This document shows, piece after piece, positions 35,623-44,622 of a stretch of 64,000 bases of DNA. Within the stretch, counting starts at the first letter, position 1. The number at the start of each line of letters is the position of its first letter. The DNA lies in NCBI GenBank assembly GCA_051016205.1, contig CP136534.1:1674001-1738000 (forward strand). Direction: 5' to 3'. This stretch comes from Acuticoccus sp051016205 (GTDB taxonomy: Bacteria; Pseudomonadota; Alphaproteobacteria; Rhizobiales; Amorphaceae). The position numbers and the translations under genes were made by a program. Below the pieces are notes generated by a model. The model was not told where the DNA came from. It worked only from the letters and a program-made list of their open reading frames with translations, and made no database searches.

Positions 35623-36039
35623 ATGATTGTTGGGCACGTCGCGCCGACAATGCCAGGAGACCAGCTGTACGTTTTCGGACTGGCGCATCGCCACGCCAAC
35701 TGGGCGTCGACGCGCCAGGCGGCGATCGCAGGCAATATCGCCAACGCCGACACACCAGGCTACCGCGCCAGGGATACCGCTGCGTTTGAGACCGAGATGA
35801 ACAAGACGCGCCTGCAAATGGCCGCCACAAGACCTCAGCATCTTGAGCTGACCCAGAGCCAACTGCAGGCCGAAGACATCGGGAAAGCCGGCGCGTGGGA
35901 GGTCACACACTCCTCCAACACCGTCTCGCTGGATGAGCAGTTGATGAAGGCCGACGAGACTGCGCGCGCCCATCAACTGGACATGAGCGTCATCGGCACC
36001 TTCCACAGAATGCTCTTGTCAAGCGTGTCGTTCCGATGA
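35623..36039 (+). CDS. flgB: FlgB, proximal rod protein
   Basis: 138 residues. The rod motif AAIAGNIANADTPGYRARD is present, and the C-terminus is short as in FlgB. I chose ATG 35623 because a strong GGGGGGCGG lies just upstream; an internal ATG at 35650 is the alternative. A 119-base gap before it could contain its own promoter. The flgC start overlaps its stop. Confidence 0.92.
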   Translation: MIVGHVAPTMPGDQLYVFGLAHRHANWASTRQAAIAGNIANADTPGYRARDTAAFETEMNKTRLQMAATRPQHLELTQSQLQAEDIGKAGAWEVTHSSNTVSLDEQLMKADETARAHQLDMSVIGTFHRMLLSSVSFR

Positions 36040-36461
36040 GTGTTGATCCTCTCGCCATGGTCTCGCGCATCGCCGGCGCAGGGTTGGAAGCCCAGTCCTA
36101 CCGCCTCCGCGTGGTGTCTGAAAACATTGCCAACGCCCAGTCCACCGGCGGCACCGAAGGGGCTGACCCTTACCGCCGCAAGACCGTCGTGTTCGGCGCG
36201 GAGCTTGACCGAGAGCTTGGCGCGCTGACGGTGGAGGTGAAGCGCACGTCCGTCGACGACACTCCGTTCACCGTTGAATACGACCCGGGCCACCCCGCAG
36301 CCAACGCGCAAGGCGAGGTGAAGATGCCCAACGTCAACCTCCTCGTCGAAATGGCTGACATGAGGGAAGCCAATCTGTCCTACGAAGCGAACCTGCAAAT
36401 GATGAAGCGGGCGCGCTCCATGGTCTCCATGACCATCGATCTTCTAAGGAGCGGATCATGA
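36036..36461 (+). CDS. flgC: FlgC, proximal rod protein
   Basis: 141 residues with the rod motif YRLRVVSENIANAQSTGGTE and the C-terminal VNLLVEMADMREANLSYEAN. It overlaps flgB and fliE by ATGA junctions. Confidence 0.95.
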   Translation: MSVDPLAMVSRIAGAGLEAQSYRLRVVSENIANAQSTGGTEGADPYRRKTVVFGAELDRELGALTVEVKRTSVDDTPFTVEYDPGHPAANAQGEVKMPNVNLLVEMADMREANLSYEANLQMMKRARSMVSMTIDLLRSGS

Positions 36462-36757
36462 TTTCCGGTCTTGACGGCGTCACTGGCACAGAAGCCAAAC
36501 GCCTTGTGACACCAGGTGTTGCCGCTGCAAACGGCGTCGACCCCAGCTTTGAGGCTGTCTTTGCAAGGATCGCAGCCACAGCCCGCGACACCATGAAGGC
36601 AGGCGAGGCGGCTGCCATCTCCGGCGTAAAGGGCGATGCGTCCGTGCAGGAGGTGGTGCGCGCCATGATGACGGCCGAGCAGCAACTGCGCGCTGCCATT
36701 GCCGTGCGCGATCGTGTGGTCGCCGCCTACCAAGAAGTCAGCCGTATGCAGATCTAG
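36458..36757 (+). CDS. fliE: FliE, MS-ring/rod adaptor
   Basis: 99 residues. C-terminal family region VQEVVRAMMTAEQQLRAAIA, then RDRVVAAYQEVSRMQI. It joins the MS ring to the rod and is an early export substrate. It overlaps flgC. Confidence 0.94.
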   Translation: MISGLDGVTGTEAKRLVTPGVAAANGVDPSFEAVFARIAATARDTMKAGEAAAISGVKGDASVQEVVRAMMTAEQQLRAAIAVRDRVVAAYQEVSRMQI

Positions 36758-36947
36758 CCGCTGCACCCGGGAAATGGCCCACACGCCTTACCCAGCGCGC
36801 CGACGATCTGCCACTCAACCGCCTTTGCGCCCGACCCATCGCGGCTCGGCATAGGCACACACCGAAGGCCCGCCCCGCGTGGGCGTCACCGGTCGCTCCG
36901 TCGCGGCGCGACCGAACCGTCCCCTTTGTCATTTTACGGAGTGCGCC
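36758..36947. other. Gap between fliE and flgG
   Basis: 190 bases, unusually long for this operon. The flgG frame is open through part of it but lacks family similarity there. It may hold an internal promoter; I could not identify the boxes. Confidence 0.35.
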
Positions 36948-37736
36948 ATGAAGGCCCTTGCCATCGCCGCCACAGGGATGAACGCCCAGCAGACCAACTT
37001 GGAGGTGATCGCCAACAATGTGGCGAACATCAACACAACGGGTTTTAAGCGATCACGGGCGGAGTTTTCCGATCTTTTATACCAGTTCGACCGCGTGGCG
37101 GGCGTGCCCAACCGCGGCGGCGAACTTCCCGTCCCCGAAGGCACGCGCATCGGCCTTGGTGTGCGCACCGTCGCTGTCCGCAACCTCCACGAACAAGGCG
37201 CGCTCGGTCAGACAGGCAACCCTTTGGACCTTGCCATCAACGGCGAAGGGTGGTTCCAGATCACAGGGCCTGAAGGGGAAGATCTCTACACCCGCGCAGG
37301 CGCCTTTAACCTCGGCCCCAATGGGGAAATCATCACCCTCGACGGGTATGAGGTGCAGCCGGGCCTTGCCGTCCCGCCCAACACCACAAAGGTGGTGATC
37401 AACCGTTCGGGCGAAGTCTACGCTGAAGTGGCAGGTGACCTTGAGCCCCAGCTTCTCGGCCAGTTCACCCTTGCCACCTTCCCCAATGCGGCAGGGCTCG
37501 AGCCGCTTGGCGACAATCTGTTCCGCCAGACTCCGGCATCCGGCCAACCCATTGAAGGTTTTCCGGGTGAAGACGGCCGCGGCACCATCAACCAAGGGTA
37601 CCTGGAAGACTCCAATGTCGACCCGGTGAAGGAAATCACAGAGTTGATTTCCGCCCAGCGCGCCTATGAGATGAACTCCAAGGTGATCCAAGCCGCCGAC
37701 GATATGGCAGGTGTTGTCTCCCAAGGGATCCGCTGA
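36948..37736 (+). CDS. flgG: FlgG, distal rod protein
   Basis: 262 residues from ATG 36948, with GGAG six bases upstream. Starts MKALAIAATGMNAQQTNLEV with the rod motif IANNVANINTTGFKRSR; C-terminus SNVDPVKEITELISAQRAYE. It is the main distal rod protein. Its stop TGA shares a base with the flgA ATG. Confidence 0.96.
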   Translation: MKALAIAATGMNAQQTNLEVIANNVANINTTGFKRSRAEFSDLLYQFDRVAGVPNRGGELPVPEGTRIGLGVRTVAVRNLHEQGALGQTGNPLDLAINGEGWFQITGPEGEDLYTRAGAFNLGPNGEIITLDGYEVQPGLAVPPNTTKVVINRSGEVYAEVAGDLEPQLLGQFTLATFPNAAGLEPLGDNLFRQTPASGQPIEGFPGEDGRGTINQGYLEDSNVDPVKEITELISAQRAYEMNSKVIQAADDMAGVVSQGIR

Positions 37737-38314
37737 TGATGGCCGCGGTCATGTCCCCACGGCCGCAGCCTGGTGAGCCCTTATCAGGCGCACCAGGGCA
37801 GAGGCCACGCCGCCAGTCTGTCGTTGCCACCAAACGCAGCGGCACGATCATCACTGCCGGCCTTCTTGCGGCGGCAGCAGCGGCAATGGCAGCGCCAGGC
37901 GCGGCGGTCGCAAATGATCGCTCAGGCGGTCTCCTGCCGGTTCCCGCGGACACCATCTATGCAGGCCAAAGGGTGACTGCGGCAATGCTCGCCGAGAAGC
38001 ACTTTTATTTCGACCCCAACAGGCCGCTCTCCGTCTTGCGCGATCCGTCCAAGGCCGTCGGCAAGGCGGCGCGGCGCACCTTGAAGGCCGGCAAACCCAT
38101 CCCCCTCAACGCCTTCCGCGCCGTGACCTTGGTGCGGCGTGGCAAGCCCACCCAAGCGCGCTTTCGCCATGGCAACCTCACCATCACCTCCACGGTCCTT
38201 CCCCAGAGCGACGGTTCCGTGGGTGACCTCATCCAGGCCCGCAACCTTGATAGCGGGCGCACCATCACGGGCGTCGTGGGGATGGACGGCGCCATCGAAG
38301 TGAGCGCCCCATGA
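37736..38314 (+). CDS. flgA: FlgA, P-ring assembly chaperone
   Basis: 192 residues. A basic N-terminus is followed by a hydrophobic helix (IITAGLLAAAAAAMAAPGA) that should act as a signal sequence, then a SAF-like domain (LPVPADTIYAGQRVTAAMLA, and RTLKAGKPIPLNAFRAVTLV). The periplasmic chaperone helps FlgI polymerise. The first 35 residues before the hydrophobic part are longer than a usual signal peptide, so an internal start is possible. Confidence 0.88.
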   Translation: MMAAVMSPRPQPGEPLSGAPGQRPRRQSVVATKRSGTIITAGLLAAAAAAMAAPGAAVANDRSGGLLPVPADTIYAGQRVTAAMLAEKHFYFDPNRPLSVLRDPSKAVGKAARRTLKAGKPIPLNAFRAVTLVRRGKPTQARFRHGNLTITSTVLPQSDGSVGDLIQARNLDSGRTITGVVGMDGAIEVSAP

Positions 38315-39426
38315 GGATGATTGTCGCCTCACGGGCCCTTTGTGCAGGCCTTCTTGCGCTCCTTGCTTTCACCCAAGGGGCGGCGGCAACGCGGATCAAG
38401 GACATTACCACCGTCCAAGGTGTGCGCGACAACCAGTTGATCGGCTACGGCCTCGTCATCGGCCTTCAGGGCACAGGCGACACGCTGCGCAACGCCCCGT
38501 TTACTGAGCAAGCCTTGAAGTCGATGCTCGACAGGATGGGGGTTGCCGTGCGCGGCGTGCCCTTGCGTGCACAAAACGTTGCAGCTGTGACCGTCACGGC
38601 CGACTTGCCGCCATTCGTTGGCGTCGGCTCGCGCATTGACGTGACCATCGGCTCCATTGGCGATGCCACGTCCTTGCGTGGCGGCACCCTTGTGGTCACG
38701 CCTCTCACAGGCGGTGACGGTCAGGTCTATGCCGTCGCCCAAGGTCCCGTTCAGGCCTCAGGCTTCACGGTGGAGGGCCAGGCGGACCGATTGACCCAGG
38801 GCGTGCCCACTGCGGGGCGCATCCCGAACGGTGCGTTGGTGGAAAAGCGCGTGCCGGGGTCCCTTCAAAACCTTGAGCGGTTGATCCTTGAGTTGAACAA
38901 CCCCGACTATCGCACCGCCGCACGCATTGCCGATGCCATCAACGCCTATACCCAAAAACGCTGGGGCCGCCGCATTGCCGCTGAGCGGGACCTTCGCACC
39001 GTTGTCCTCCACAAGCCTGACAAGGTGGGTGCAACACGCTTCCTGGCCGAGATCGGCGCGCTCACCGTCAAGCCCGACATTCCTGCGCGGGTGGTGGTGG
39101 ACCAGCGCACAGGCACCGTCGTCATCGGCCAGAACGTCCAGGTCTCAACGGTCGCCCTGTCCCATGGCAACCTCACTTTGCGTGTCACCGAGAGCCCCAC
39201 TGTGGTGCAGCCCGACCCCTTTTCCGACGGGGTGACGGCCATCGAGCCCAACACCTTCGTCAGCGCCGAAGAGGCCGACGGCAGCATTGCCATTGTCGAG
39301 GGAACCGACCTTCAGACCTTGGTCCACGGTCTCAACAAGGTGGGTCTGAAACCCTCCGACATCATCGCCATTTTGGAAACCATCAAAACCGCCGGCGCCC
39401 TCCAAGCGGAGCTCATCGTTCAATGA
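38311..39426 (+). CDS. flgI: FlgI, flagellar P-ring protein
   Basis: 371 residues with an N-terminal signal peptide (LCAGLLALLAFTQGAAA). Family motifs RIKDITTVQGVRDNQLIGYG and GLQGTGDTLRNAPFTEQ are present, and the end is LEAIKTAGAL-like. It forms the periplasmic ring in peptidoglycan. It overlaps flgA and motE by ATGA. Confidence 0.97.
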   Translation: MRMIVASRALCAGLLALLAFTQGAAATRIKDITTVQGVRDNQLIGYGLVIGLQGTGDTLRNAPFTEQALKSMLDRMGVAVRGVPLRAQNVAAVTVTADLPPFVGVGSRIDVTIGSIGDATSLRGGTLVVTPLTGGDGQVYAVAQGPVQASGFTVEGQADRLTQGVPTAGRIPNGALVEKRVPGSLQNLERLILELNNPDYRTAARIADAINAYTQKRWGRRIAAERDLRTVVLHKPDKVGATRFLAEIGALTVKPDIPARVVVDQRTGTVVIGQNVQVSTVALSHGNLTLRVTESPTVVQPDPFSDGVTAIEPNTFVSAEEADGSIAIVEGTDLQTLVHGLNKVGLKPSDIIAILETIKTAGALQAELIVQ

Positions 39427-39947
39427 TCGCACCCGTCCGTCAAAGACGCCGCCCTGTGGTGACGTCCGTCCTGATCCTTGCCCTTGCCTCCAGTGCGGTT
39501 GTGCCGCCCGTCATCGCCAACGCACAGGACAATGCGGAGCTTCTGGAAACGGCCCGCGCCTACTGTTCCAATCTTGCGGACGCGGCCTCCGACGCACGCT
39601 TTGCCCGCAAGCTTGCCCGGCTCAACGCTGTGGAGGCCGGCATTGACGCCCGCCTCGTCGCGCTTGAGGAAAAGCGGGCAGAGTACGAAGCCTGGCTCGA
39701 CCGTCGCCAGCGCTTCCTGCGTCAGGCGGAGGACAGCCTCGTCACCATCTATGCAGGCATGCGCCCTGACGCCGCCTCGGCCCAACTTGCCGCCATGGAC
39801 GAGCTGACGGCCGCTGCCATTCTCGCCAAGGCTCAGCCGCGCACCGCAAGTGCCATTTTGAACGAGATGGAGGCCGATAAGGCCGCCCGTCTTGCCACCA
39901 TCATGTCGGGCATGTCGCGCCCGTCGGATCGGCGGGCCGCAGGATGA
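39423..39947 (+). CDS. motE: MotE-like periplasmic motility protein (MgtE_N-type domain)
   Basis: 174 residues. A signal or anchor sequence (VLILALASSAVVPPVIANA) is followed by a coiled coil (ARLNAVEAGIDARLVALEEK) and a C-terminal MgtE_N-like repeat (MDELTAAAILAKAQPRTASA, ILNEMEADKAARL). In Sinorhizobium MotE is described as a periplasmic chaperone for MotC. The position between flgI and flgH is the rhizobial order. Confidence 0.88.
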   Translation: MIAPVRQRRRPVVTSVLILALASSAVVPPVIANAQDNAELLETARAYCSNLADAASDARFARKLARLNAVEAGIDARLVALEEKRAEYEAWLDRRQRFLRQAEDSLVTIYAGMRPDAASAQLAAMDELTAAAILAKAQPRTASAILNEMEADKAARLATIMSGMSRPSDRRAAG

Positions 39948-40660
39948 AGCCCCCCATCCTCACACTCCCCTTGCTGGTGCTCATCTTGGCGAGCTGCTCC
40001 AAGGACGACAGCCTGTTCGGCACGCCGCCACTGTCGCCGGTTGGACAAGGCCTCACCGTCACCCGCACGGCCATCCCGACCGCTGTTCCGAGCGCCCTCA
40101 CCACCGACCACAACTCCCTTTACGGCCGGCGCAATCGGGATCTATTGACCGACGTGCGCGCCACCAACGTGGGCGACGTGTTGACGGTGGTGATTGCCAT
40201 CGATGATCGCGCCGAGTTTGAGAACGAGAGCGAACGGGAACGCCGCTCAGGCGCTGACGGCTTCTTCGGCGTCAACGCCAGTGGGCGCGGCTTCGACGGG
40301 CCCGCCAACTCGGCGGAAGCTGCGGCCGATTTCGGCCTTGGCTCCAACTCTCGCTACCGCGGGTCGGGTGCCATCGATCGGTCCGAAAAGCTGAACCTTT
40401 CCATCGCCGCCGTGGTGACAGAGGTCCTGCAAAACGGCAACATCATCGTCTCAGGGACCCAAGAAATCCGGGTCAATGATGAGGTGCGTGTCCTCACGCT
40501 TGCCGGCATCGTTAACCCCCTCGACATCTCCCGCCTCAACACCGTCAGCTACGAGAAGATCGCCGAAGCGCGCATCTCCTACGGCGGCCGGGGGCGGCAG
40601 AGCGAAGTGCAATCGCCCAACTGGGGCCAACTCATCTATGACCGCGTGGTGCCCTTCTGA
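39944..40660 (+). CDS. flgH: FlgH, flagellar L-ring lipoprotein
   Basis: 238 residues with a lipoprotein signal (LPLLVLILASC, lipobox LASC). The family region SLYGRRNRDLLTDVRATNVG, then ISYGGRGRQSEVQSPNWGQL, is clear. It forms the outer-membrane ring. It overlaps motE and fliL. Confidence 0.96.
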   Translation: MKPPILTLPLLVLILASCSKDDSLFGTPPLSPVGQGLTVTRTAIPTAVPSALTTDHNSLYGRRNRDLLTDVRATNVGDVLTVVIAIDDRAEFENESERERRSGADGFFGVNASGRGFDGPANSAEAAADFGLGSNSRYRGSGAIDRSEKLNLSIAAVVTEVLQNGNIIVSGTQEIRVNDEVRVLTLAGIVNPLDISRLNTVSYEKIAEARISYGGRGRQSEVQSPNWGQLIYDRVVPF

Positions 40661-41160
40661 TGGACGATGACGAGGTTGCCGCCGTCGAACCGCCCGCCAA
40701 GTCTGGCCCTGGCGGTCTCATCCTGGCGCTTGTGCTGGTGACCGTCCTTGGGTCAGGCGCCGGCGGGTTTTTGGGCTCTGTCCAGTTCGACCAGATCCAG
40801 GCGATCGCCACAAAACGGGCCAACGAGCCGCCTGAAAAGGTGGAAACGGCCCTCGCCTGGGATGAAACCAGCGCTGTTGCCGACATTGAGCCTGTCCTTG
40901 CCAATCTTGCCGCGCCTAGCGGAACCTTCGTGCGCATCGACAGCGCCATGGTCTTCGACCGGGAAAGCGTCGACGACGTCGCGCGCATGCAGGCCGAACT
41001 TTCCCAAGACATTTTGACCTATGCCCGCACGCTCAACATGGCCGAGCTGCAGGGCGCAAGCGCCCTCAATCATATCCGCGATGACCTCAACGAGCGTGTG
41101 CGCGCCACAAGCAACGGCACGGTGAGCGAGTTGATCCTCAAGTCTTTGGTGGTGCAGTGA
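40660..41160 (+). CDS. fliL: FliL, basal body-associated stator protein
   Basis: 166 residues: one membrane helix (GGLILALVLVTVLGSGAGGF) and a periplasmic domain with the FliL C-terminal pattern (DDLNERVRATSNGTVSELIL). It stabilises the stator. Its stop overlaps the fliP GTG start. Confidence 0.9.
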   Translation: MDDDEVAAVEPPAKSGPGGLILALVLVTVLGSGAGGFLGSVQFDQIQAIATKRANEPPEKVETALAWDETSAVADIEPVLANLAAPSGTFVRIDSAMVFDRESVDDVARMQAELSQDILTYARTLNMAELQGASALNHIRDDLNERVRATSNGTVSELILKSLVVQ

Positions 41161-41918
41161 TCATCGACCGCAACGCTGTTCTCGCCGCGGTGCTGAGCGC
41201 CGCAGGCGCCATCCTCTTGGCCGGTACACCTGCAGCTGCACAAACCGCCGGCGGGCTCGATTTGTCGAGCCTCTTGCCTGAAGGGGCGGGGTCGGCCAGC
41301 GCGCGGATGATCCAGTTCATCGCCCTCATCACCATCCTGTCTCTGGCGCCCGGGCTCTTGATCATGGTGACGTGCTTTACGCGCATCATCGTGGCCTTAT
41401 CTTTTCTGCGCGCAGGCCTTGGCCTTCAAACAACGCCGGCGAACCTCATCCTCATCTCCCTTGCCCTTTTCATGACCTTTTACATCATGGGTCCCACGTT
41501 CGACGCTGCCTGGCGCGACGGTGTGCGCCCCCTGACGCAAAATGAGATCACTGAAGAAGAGGCCTACGTCCAAGTCACCGGCCCGTTTCGCGAATTCATG
41601 CTTCAGCATGTACGCCCGCGCGACCTTGAACTCTTCGCTGACCTTGCCGGCGTCGACCCTGCGTCAGATGAGGCCGTGGAGATGCGCACGCTGATCCCCG
41701 CCTTCATGATCTCAGAGCTACGGCGCGGTTTCGAGATCGGTTTCTTGATCGTCCTGCCCTTTCTCGTCATTGACCTGATTGTTGCAACGCTCGTCATGTC
41801 CATGGGCATGATGATGATGCCGCCCACCATCATCGCCTTGCCGTTCAAGATCTTGTTCTTCGTCTTGATCGATGGCTGGAACCTTCTCGTGGGGTCCTTG
41901 GTGCGCTCCTTCGCGTAG
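41157..41918 (+). CDS. fliP: FliP, flagellar export gate protein
   Basis: 253 residues from a GTG. An N-terminal signal sequence (AVLSAAGAILLAGTPAAAQ) and the classic FliP blocks LLIMVTCFTRIIVALSFLR, and LIVATLVMSMGMMMMPP. It is the third part of the FliPQR gate and the last gene of this operon. Confidence 0.97.
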   Translation: MIIDRNAVLAAVLSAAGAILLAGTPAAAQTAGGLDLSSLLPEGAGSASARMIQFIALITILSLAPGLLIMVTCFTRIIVALSFLRAGLGLQTTPANLILISLALFMTFYIMGPTFDAAWRDGVRPLTQNEITEEEAYVQVTGPFREFMLQHVRPRDLELFADLAGVDPASDEAVEMRTLIPAFMISELRRGFEIGFLIVLPFLVIDLIVATLVMSMGMMMMPPTIIALPFKILFFVLIDGWNLLVGSLVRSFA

Positions 41919-41927
41919 CGTATCGCG

Positions 41928-42022
41928 GGTCCTCTCAGACCCAGACGAAGTTCCCTCGTTCCTCGACCAAGGGCAGCGTTGCTCGGCTCAGGCACCATCA
42001 TCTGAGCCGAGACGAGACGGAT
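41928..42022. repeat. Mosaic intergenic palindromic repeat, copy 1 (degenerate)
   Basis: Contains GGGTCctctcaGACCC and, about 45 bases on, CGGCTCA followed by ATCTGAGCCG. The same two modules occur in the same order in the copy near 59370-59470. This is a family of mosaic palindromes between genes, similar in style to RIME elements of rhizobia. It may also end the fliP transcript. Confidence 0.6.
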
Positions 42023-42180
42023 CTGAGGGCACCGCAGTCGCAAAAACCTGTTGGTTGGCATTCGGTCAGCCCCGCACAAGGTCATTACACTACCTGTCTC
42101 ATCGTGGCAGGTTGGTGAGTGCGCGCGTTCAAGGCTGAGTGACTGAAAGCGTGCGCCTTTCGGACAAGTGGTGTCCGGAC

Positions 42181-42256
42181 CCAAAGGCATGATGTCGTCC
42201 TGTCTCGCCGTGCATCGGCATGTCTTCCTGTTTTGTCTCCGCGTAAAGGAAAGACT
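42181..42256 (+). promoter_or_regulatory. Flagellin 1 leader with conserved block and hairpin
   Basis: The block CCAAAGGCATGATGTCGTCC at 42181-42200 recurs before the second flagellin with two changes. Downstream of it a small hairpin GCCG-TGCAT-CGGC (42207-42219) lies 37 bases before the ATG. GGAAAG precedes the start codon. Conserved leaders of flagellin mRNAs are the known target of FlbT in Caulobacter; flbT is in this window. The link is inference. Confidence 0.55.
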
Positions 42257-43180
42257 ATGACGAGCCTGCTTACCAACGTGTCTGCAATGGTTGCCCTGCA
42301 GACGCTGAGCCAGATCAACTCCGACCTGCAGACCACCAACGACCGCGTGTCCACGGGTCTGCGCATCGCCCAGGCCTCCGACAGCTCCGCTTACTGGGCC
42401 ATCGCCACCACCACGAGGTCCGACAACGACGCCCTTGGCACCGTCAAGGACGCCATCGCCATCGGCCGCTCCACCCTCGACGTCGTCTACAATGGCCTTG
42501 AGACAACCCGCGAGAGCCTTCAGGACATGAAGGAGCTTTTGGTTGCGGCGCGCCAGCCCGGTGTGAACCGCGCCAACATCCAGACGCAGATCACTGGCCT
42601 GCAGACGGATATGCAAAACAAGGCGGAAGCCTCCGTCATCAACGAGCAGAACTTCCTGTCGGTGGATTCAGCCGCCGCAGACTACAATGCCACCAAATCG
42701 GTTGTGGCCTCGTTTGAGCGGTCTGCCGCAGGCATTGCAGTCTCCACCATCGATCTTGACATCGACAACATCAAGCTGATCGACCCCAACGGCGGCACCG
42801 CTGACGGCATCCTCGACAAGGACCGTACAGTTGGCGGCACCACCGATACCGTGCTTGCCATCGACATCTCGGCGTTGACGGACTCTGCGGCCGACATCAC
42901 CACCCTTGAAGAAATGATCGCCATCGTTGACGAAGCGCTCGTCGACACGATCACGGCCCAAAATGAGGTGGGCGTGAACCTTGCGCGCGCTGAATCCCAG
43001 GAGTCGTTCGTGGGTGCTCTGATGGACGCCAATGACCGCGCCATCGGCGCTCTCGTGGATGCCAACATGGAGCAGGAATCCACGCGCCTGAGGGCCCTCC
43101 AGACCCAGCAGCAGCTGGCCATTGAGTCTCTTTCGATCGCCAACTCAGCTGCTCAGAACGTCCTGGCCCTGTTCCGGTAA
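42257..43180 (+). CDS. Flagellin (first copy)
   Basis: 307 residues from ATG 42257 (MTSLLTNVSAMVALQTL); an upstream in-frame ATG at 42233 adds eight unlike residues. The N-terminal D0/D1 helices (TTNDRVSTGLRIAQASDSSA) and the C-terminal helix (RLRALQTQQQLAIESLSIAN, ending LALFR) are typical. The central variable region is short. It is the filament subunit, exported after the FlhB/FliK switch and likely controlled by FlaF/FlbT. The second copy downstream has exactly the same length and is about four-fifths identical by eye. Confidence 0.97.
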   Translation: MTSLLTNVSAMVALQTLSQINSDLQTTNDRVSTGLRIAQASDSSAYWAIATTTRSDNDALGTVKDAIAIGRSTLDVVYNGLETTRESLQDMKELLVAARQPGVNRANIQTQITGLQTDMQNKAEASVINEQNFLSVDSAAADYNATKSVVASFERSAAGIAVSTIDLDIDNIKLIDPNGGTADGILDKDRTVGGTTDTVLAIDISALTDSAADITTLEEMIAIVDEALVDTITAQNEVGVNLARAESQESFVGALMDANDRAIGALVDANMEQESTRLRALQTQQQLAIESLSIANSAAQNVLALFR

Positions 43181-43264
43181 CTCTCCAATTGAAGGACCTG
43201 AGATCGGCGTGACTTTACTGTAATGCCGGTCTTCCCGGCGGCCGGTTTGCCGGCTGCCCAATCG

Positions 43265-43303
43265 CGGCCCCCTCCTCTCAGCAAGGAGGGGGCCGTTTTG
43301 TTG
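43265..43303 (+). terminator. Rho-independent terminator after flagellin 1
   Basis: A 12-base-pair stem: left arm CGGCCCCCTCCT (43265-43276), right arm AGGAGGGGGCCG (43284-43295), seven-base loop, followed by TTTTGTTG. It lies about 85 bases beyond the flagellin stop. Confidence 0.93.
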
Positions 43304-43626
43304 TTCACGAATACTTGCGTTCGTGCAAATGGGCTCGCGTGAATGCGGCGGCGCACTTGGTCGGATGACGTGGAACGTCATTCGTCGTCACTTGGACGTG
43401 GCTGCGGTGAAAGGCTGTCGCATGGATTGAGGCTTGCCTCCGCCTCCGACCTGAGTTGGATCGCAGCCGTATGCCGGCCGAGGCAGGCACTTATAAACAA
43501 GGCATGGCAGCTTTTTCGCCGCGCAAGCCCCGACCCAGGCCGATGCACTATTTCTGCTTTCAACGCAGGTTGGTCGGGCAAGCGCCCGCCTTGCGGTGGC
43601 CAACAGATCGCCACGCGCATGGAACG

Positions 43627-43698
43627 CCAAAGGCATGAGGCCGTCCTGCAATGCCGCCGGTCGGCATGTCTTTCAGTCAGTCAAAGAATGGAAAGACG
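43627..43698 (+). promoter_or_regulatory. Flagellin 2 leader with conserved block and hairpin
   Basis: The block CCAAAGGCATGAGGCCGTCC starts at 43627. A stronger hairpin than in copy 1, ATGCCG-CCGGT-CGGCAT (43651-43667), lies 31 bases before the ATG, again followed by GTCTT and a GGAAAG before the start. Shared position and architecture but different stem bases suggest a maintained structure. Confidence 0.55.
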
Positions 43699-44622
43699 AT
43701 GACGAGCCTTCTGACCAACATCTCCGCGATGGTCGCACTGCAGACGCTCAACGATATCAACATGAGCTTGCAAAAGACCAACGACCGCGTATCCACCGGC
43801 CTGCGGATCGCAAAGGCACAGGACAGTGCCGCCTACTGGGCGATCGCCACAACCACAAAGTCCGACAACGGCGCCCTCAGTGCCGTAAATGATGCCCTCG
43901 CCCTCGGCCGCTCCACACTCGACGTGGTCTATAACGGCCTGGAAACCAACCGTGAGAGCCTTCAGAAGATGAAGGAACTCCTGGTCTCCGCCCGCCAGCC
44001 TGGTGTCAATCGCATCAACATCCAGACCGAGATCACCGGTCTTCAGGCGGACATGCAAAACAAGGCGCAAGCCTCCGTCATCAACGAGCAGAACTTCCTG
44101 GACGTTGATTCATCGGCCGCGTCTTACAATGCCACCAAGTCCATCGTTGCCTCGTTTGAGCGCACGCCCGCTGGCATCGCCGTCTCCACCATTGACCTCG
44201 ACATCGACAGCATCAAGCTGATCGACCCGGCCGGTGGCACAGCAGAAGGCATTTTGGACCAAGACCGCACCGTCGGCGGCACCACCGACAATGTGCTCGC
44301 CGTCGATATATCGGCACTGACCGATTCGGTCGCCGACATCACGACGCTGGAAGAAATCATCTCCATCGTCGACGAAGCGCTGATCGAGGTGATCACCGCG
44401 CAGAACGAAGTGGGTGTCAGCCTTGCCAGGGCAGAATCCCAAGAGCGCTTCATCGGTGCTTTGATCGACGCCAATGATCGAGCCGTCGGCGCCCTGGTCG
44501 ATGCCAATATGGAAGAAGAATCCACCAAGCTGCGGGCGCTTCAGACCCAACAGCAGCTGTCCATTGAGTCGCTGGCCATCGCCAACACCTCCGCCCAGAA
44601 CATCCTGAGCCTGTTCCGTTAA
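43699..44622 (+). CDS. Flagellin (second copy)
   Basis: 307 residues from ATG 43699 (MTSLLTNISAMVALQTLNDI). Collinear with the first flagellin, without insertion or deletion, with substitutions spread along the length. Termini and central part as in copy 1. It could give a mixed filament or phase-specific expression; which of these is not visible from sequence. Confidence 0.97.
   Translation: MTSLLTNISAMVALQTLNDINMSLQKTNDRVSTGLRIAKAQDSAAYWAIATTTKSDNGALSAVNDALALGRSTLDVVYNGLETNRESLQKMKELLVSARQPGVNRINIQTEITGLQADMQNKAQASVINEQNFLDVDSSAASYNATKSIVASFERTPAGIAVSTIDLDIDSIKLIDPAGGTAEGILDQDRTVGGTTDNVLAVDISALTDSVADITTLEEIISIVDEALIEVITAQNEVGVSLARAESQERFIGALIDANDRAVGALVDANMEEESTKLRALQTQQQLSIESLAIANTSAQNILSLFR

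Larger units (their letters stand above)
41919..42256. other. Gap upstream of the first flagellin: repeat remnant and promoter/leader
   Basis: About 340 bases without a gene. The left part (about 41930-42020) has nested palindromes (GGGTC...GACCC and CGGCTCA...TGAGCCG) that belong to the dispersed repeat family. The right part must hold the flagellin promoter and contains the leader described separately. Confidence 0.6.
43181..43698. other. Gap between the two flagellin genes
   Basis: 518 bases. It holds a strong terminator near 43265-43303, then no recognisable gene, then the leader of the second flagellin. The second flagellin therefore needs its own promoter within about 43310-43620. Confidence 0.6.

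Noticed and set aside
43505..43520. A TGGCAG-like stretch that could be a sigma-54 promoter for flagellin 2
   Set aside because: The -12 half does not match well, the distance to the start codon is about 180 bases, and no equivalent is found before flagellin 1.
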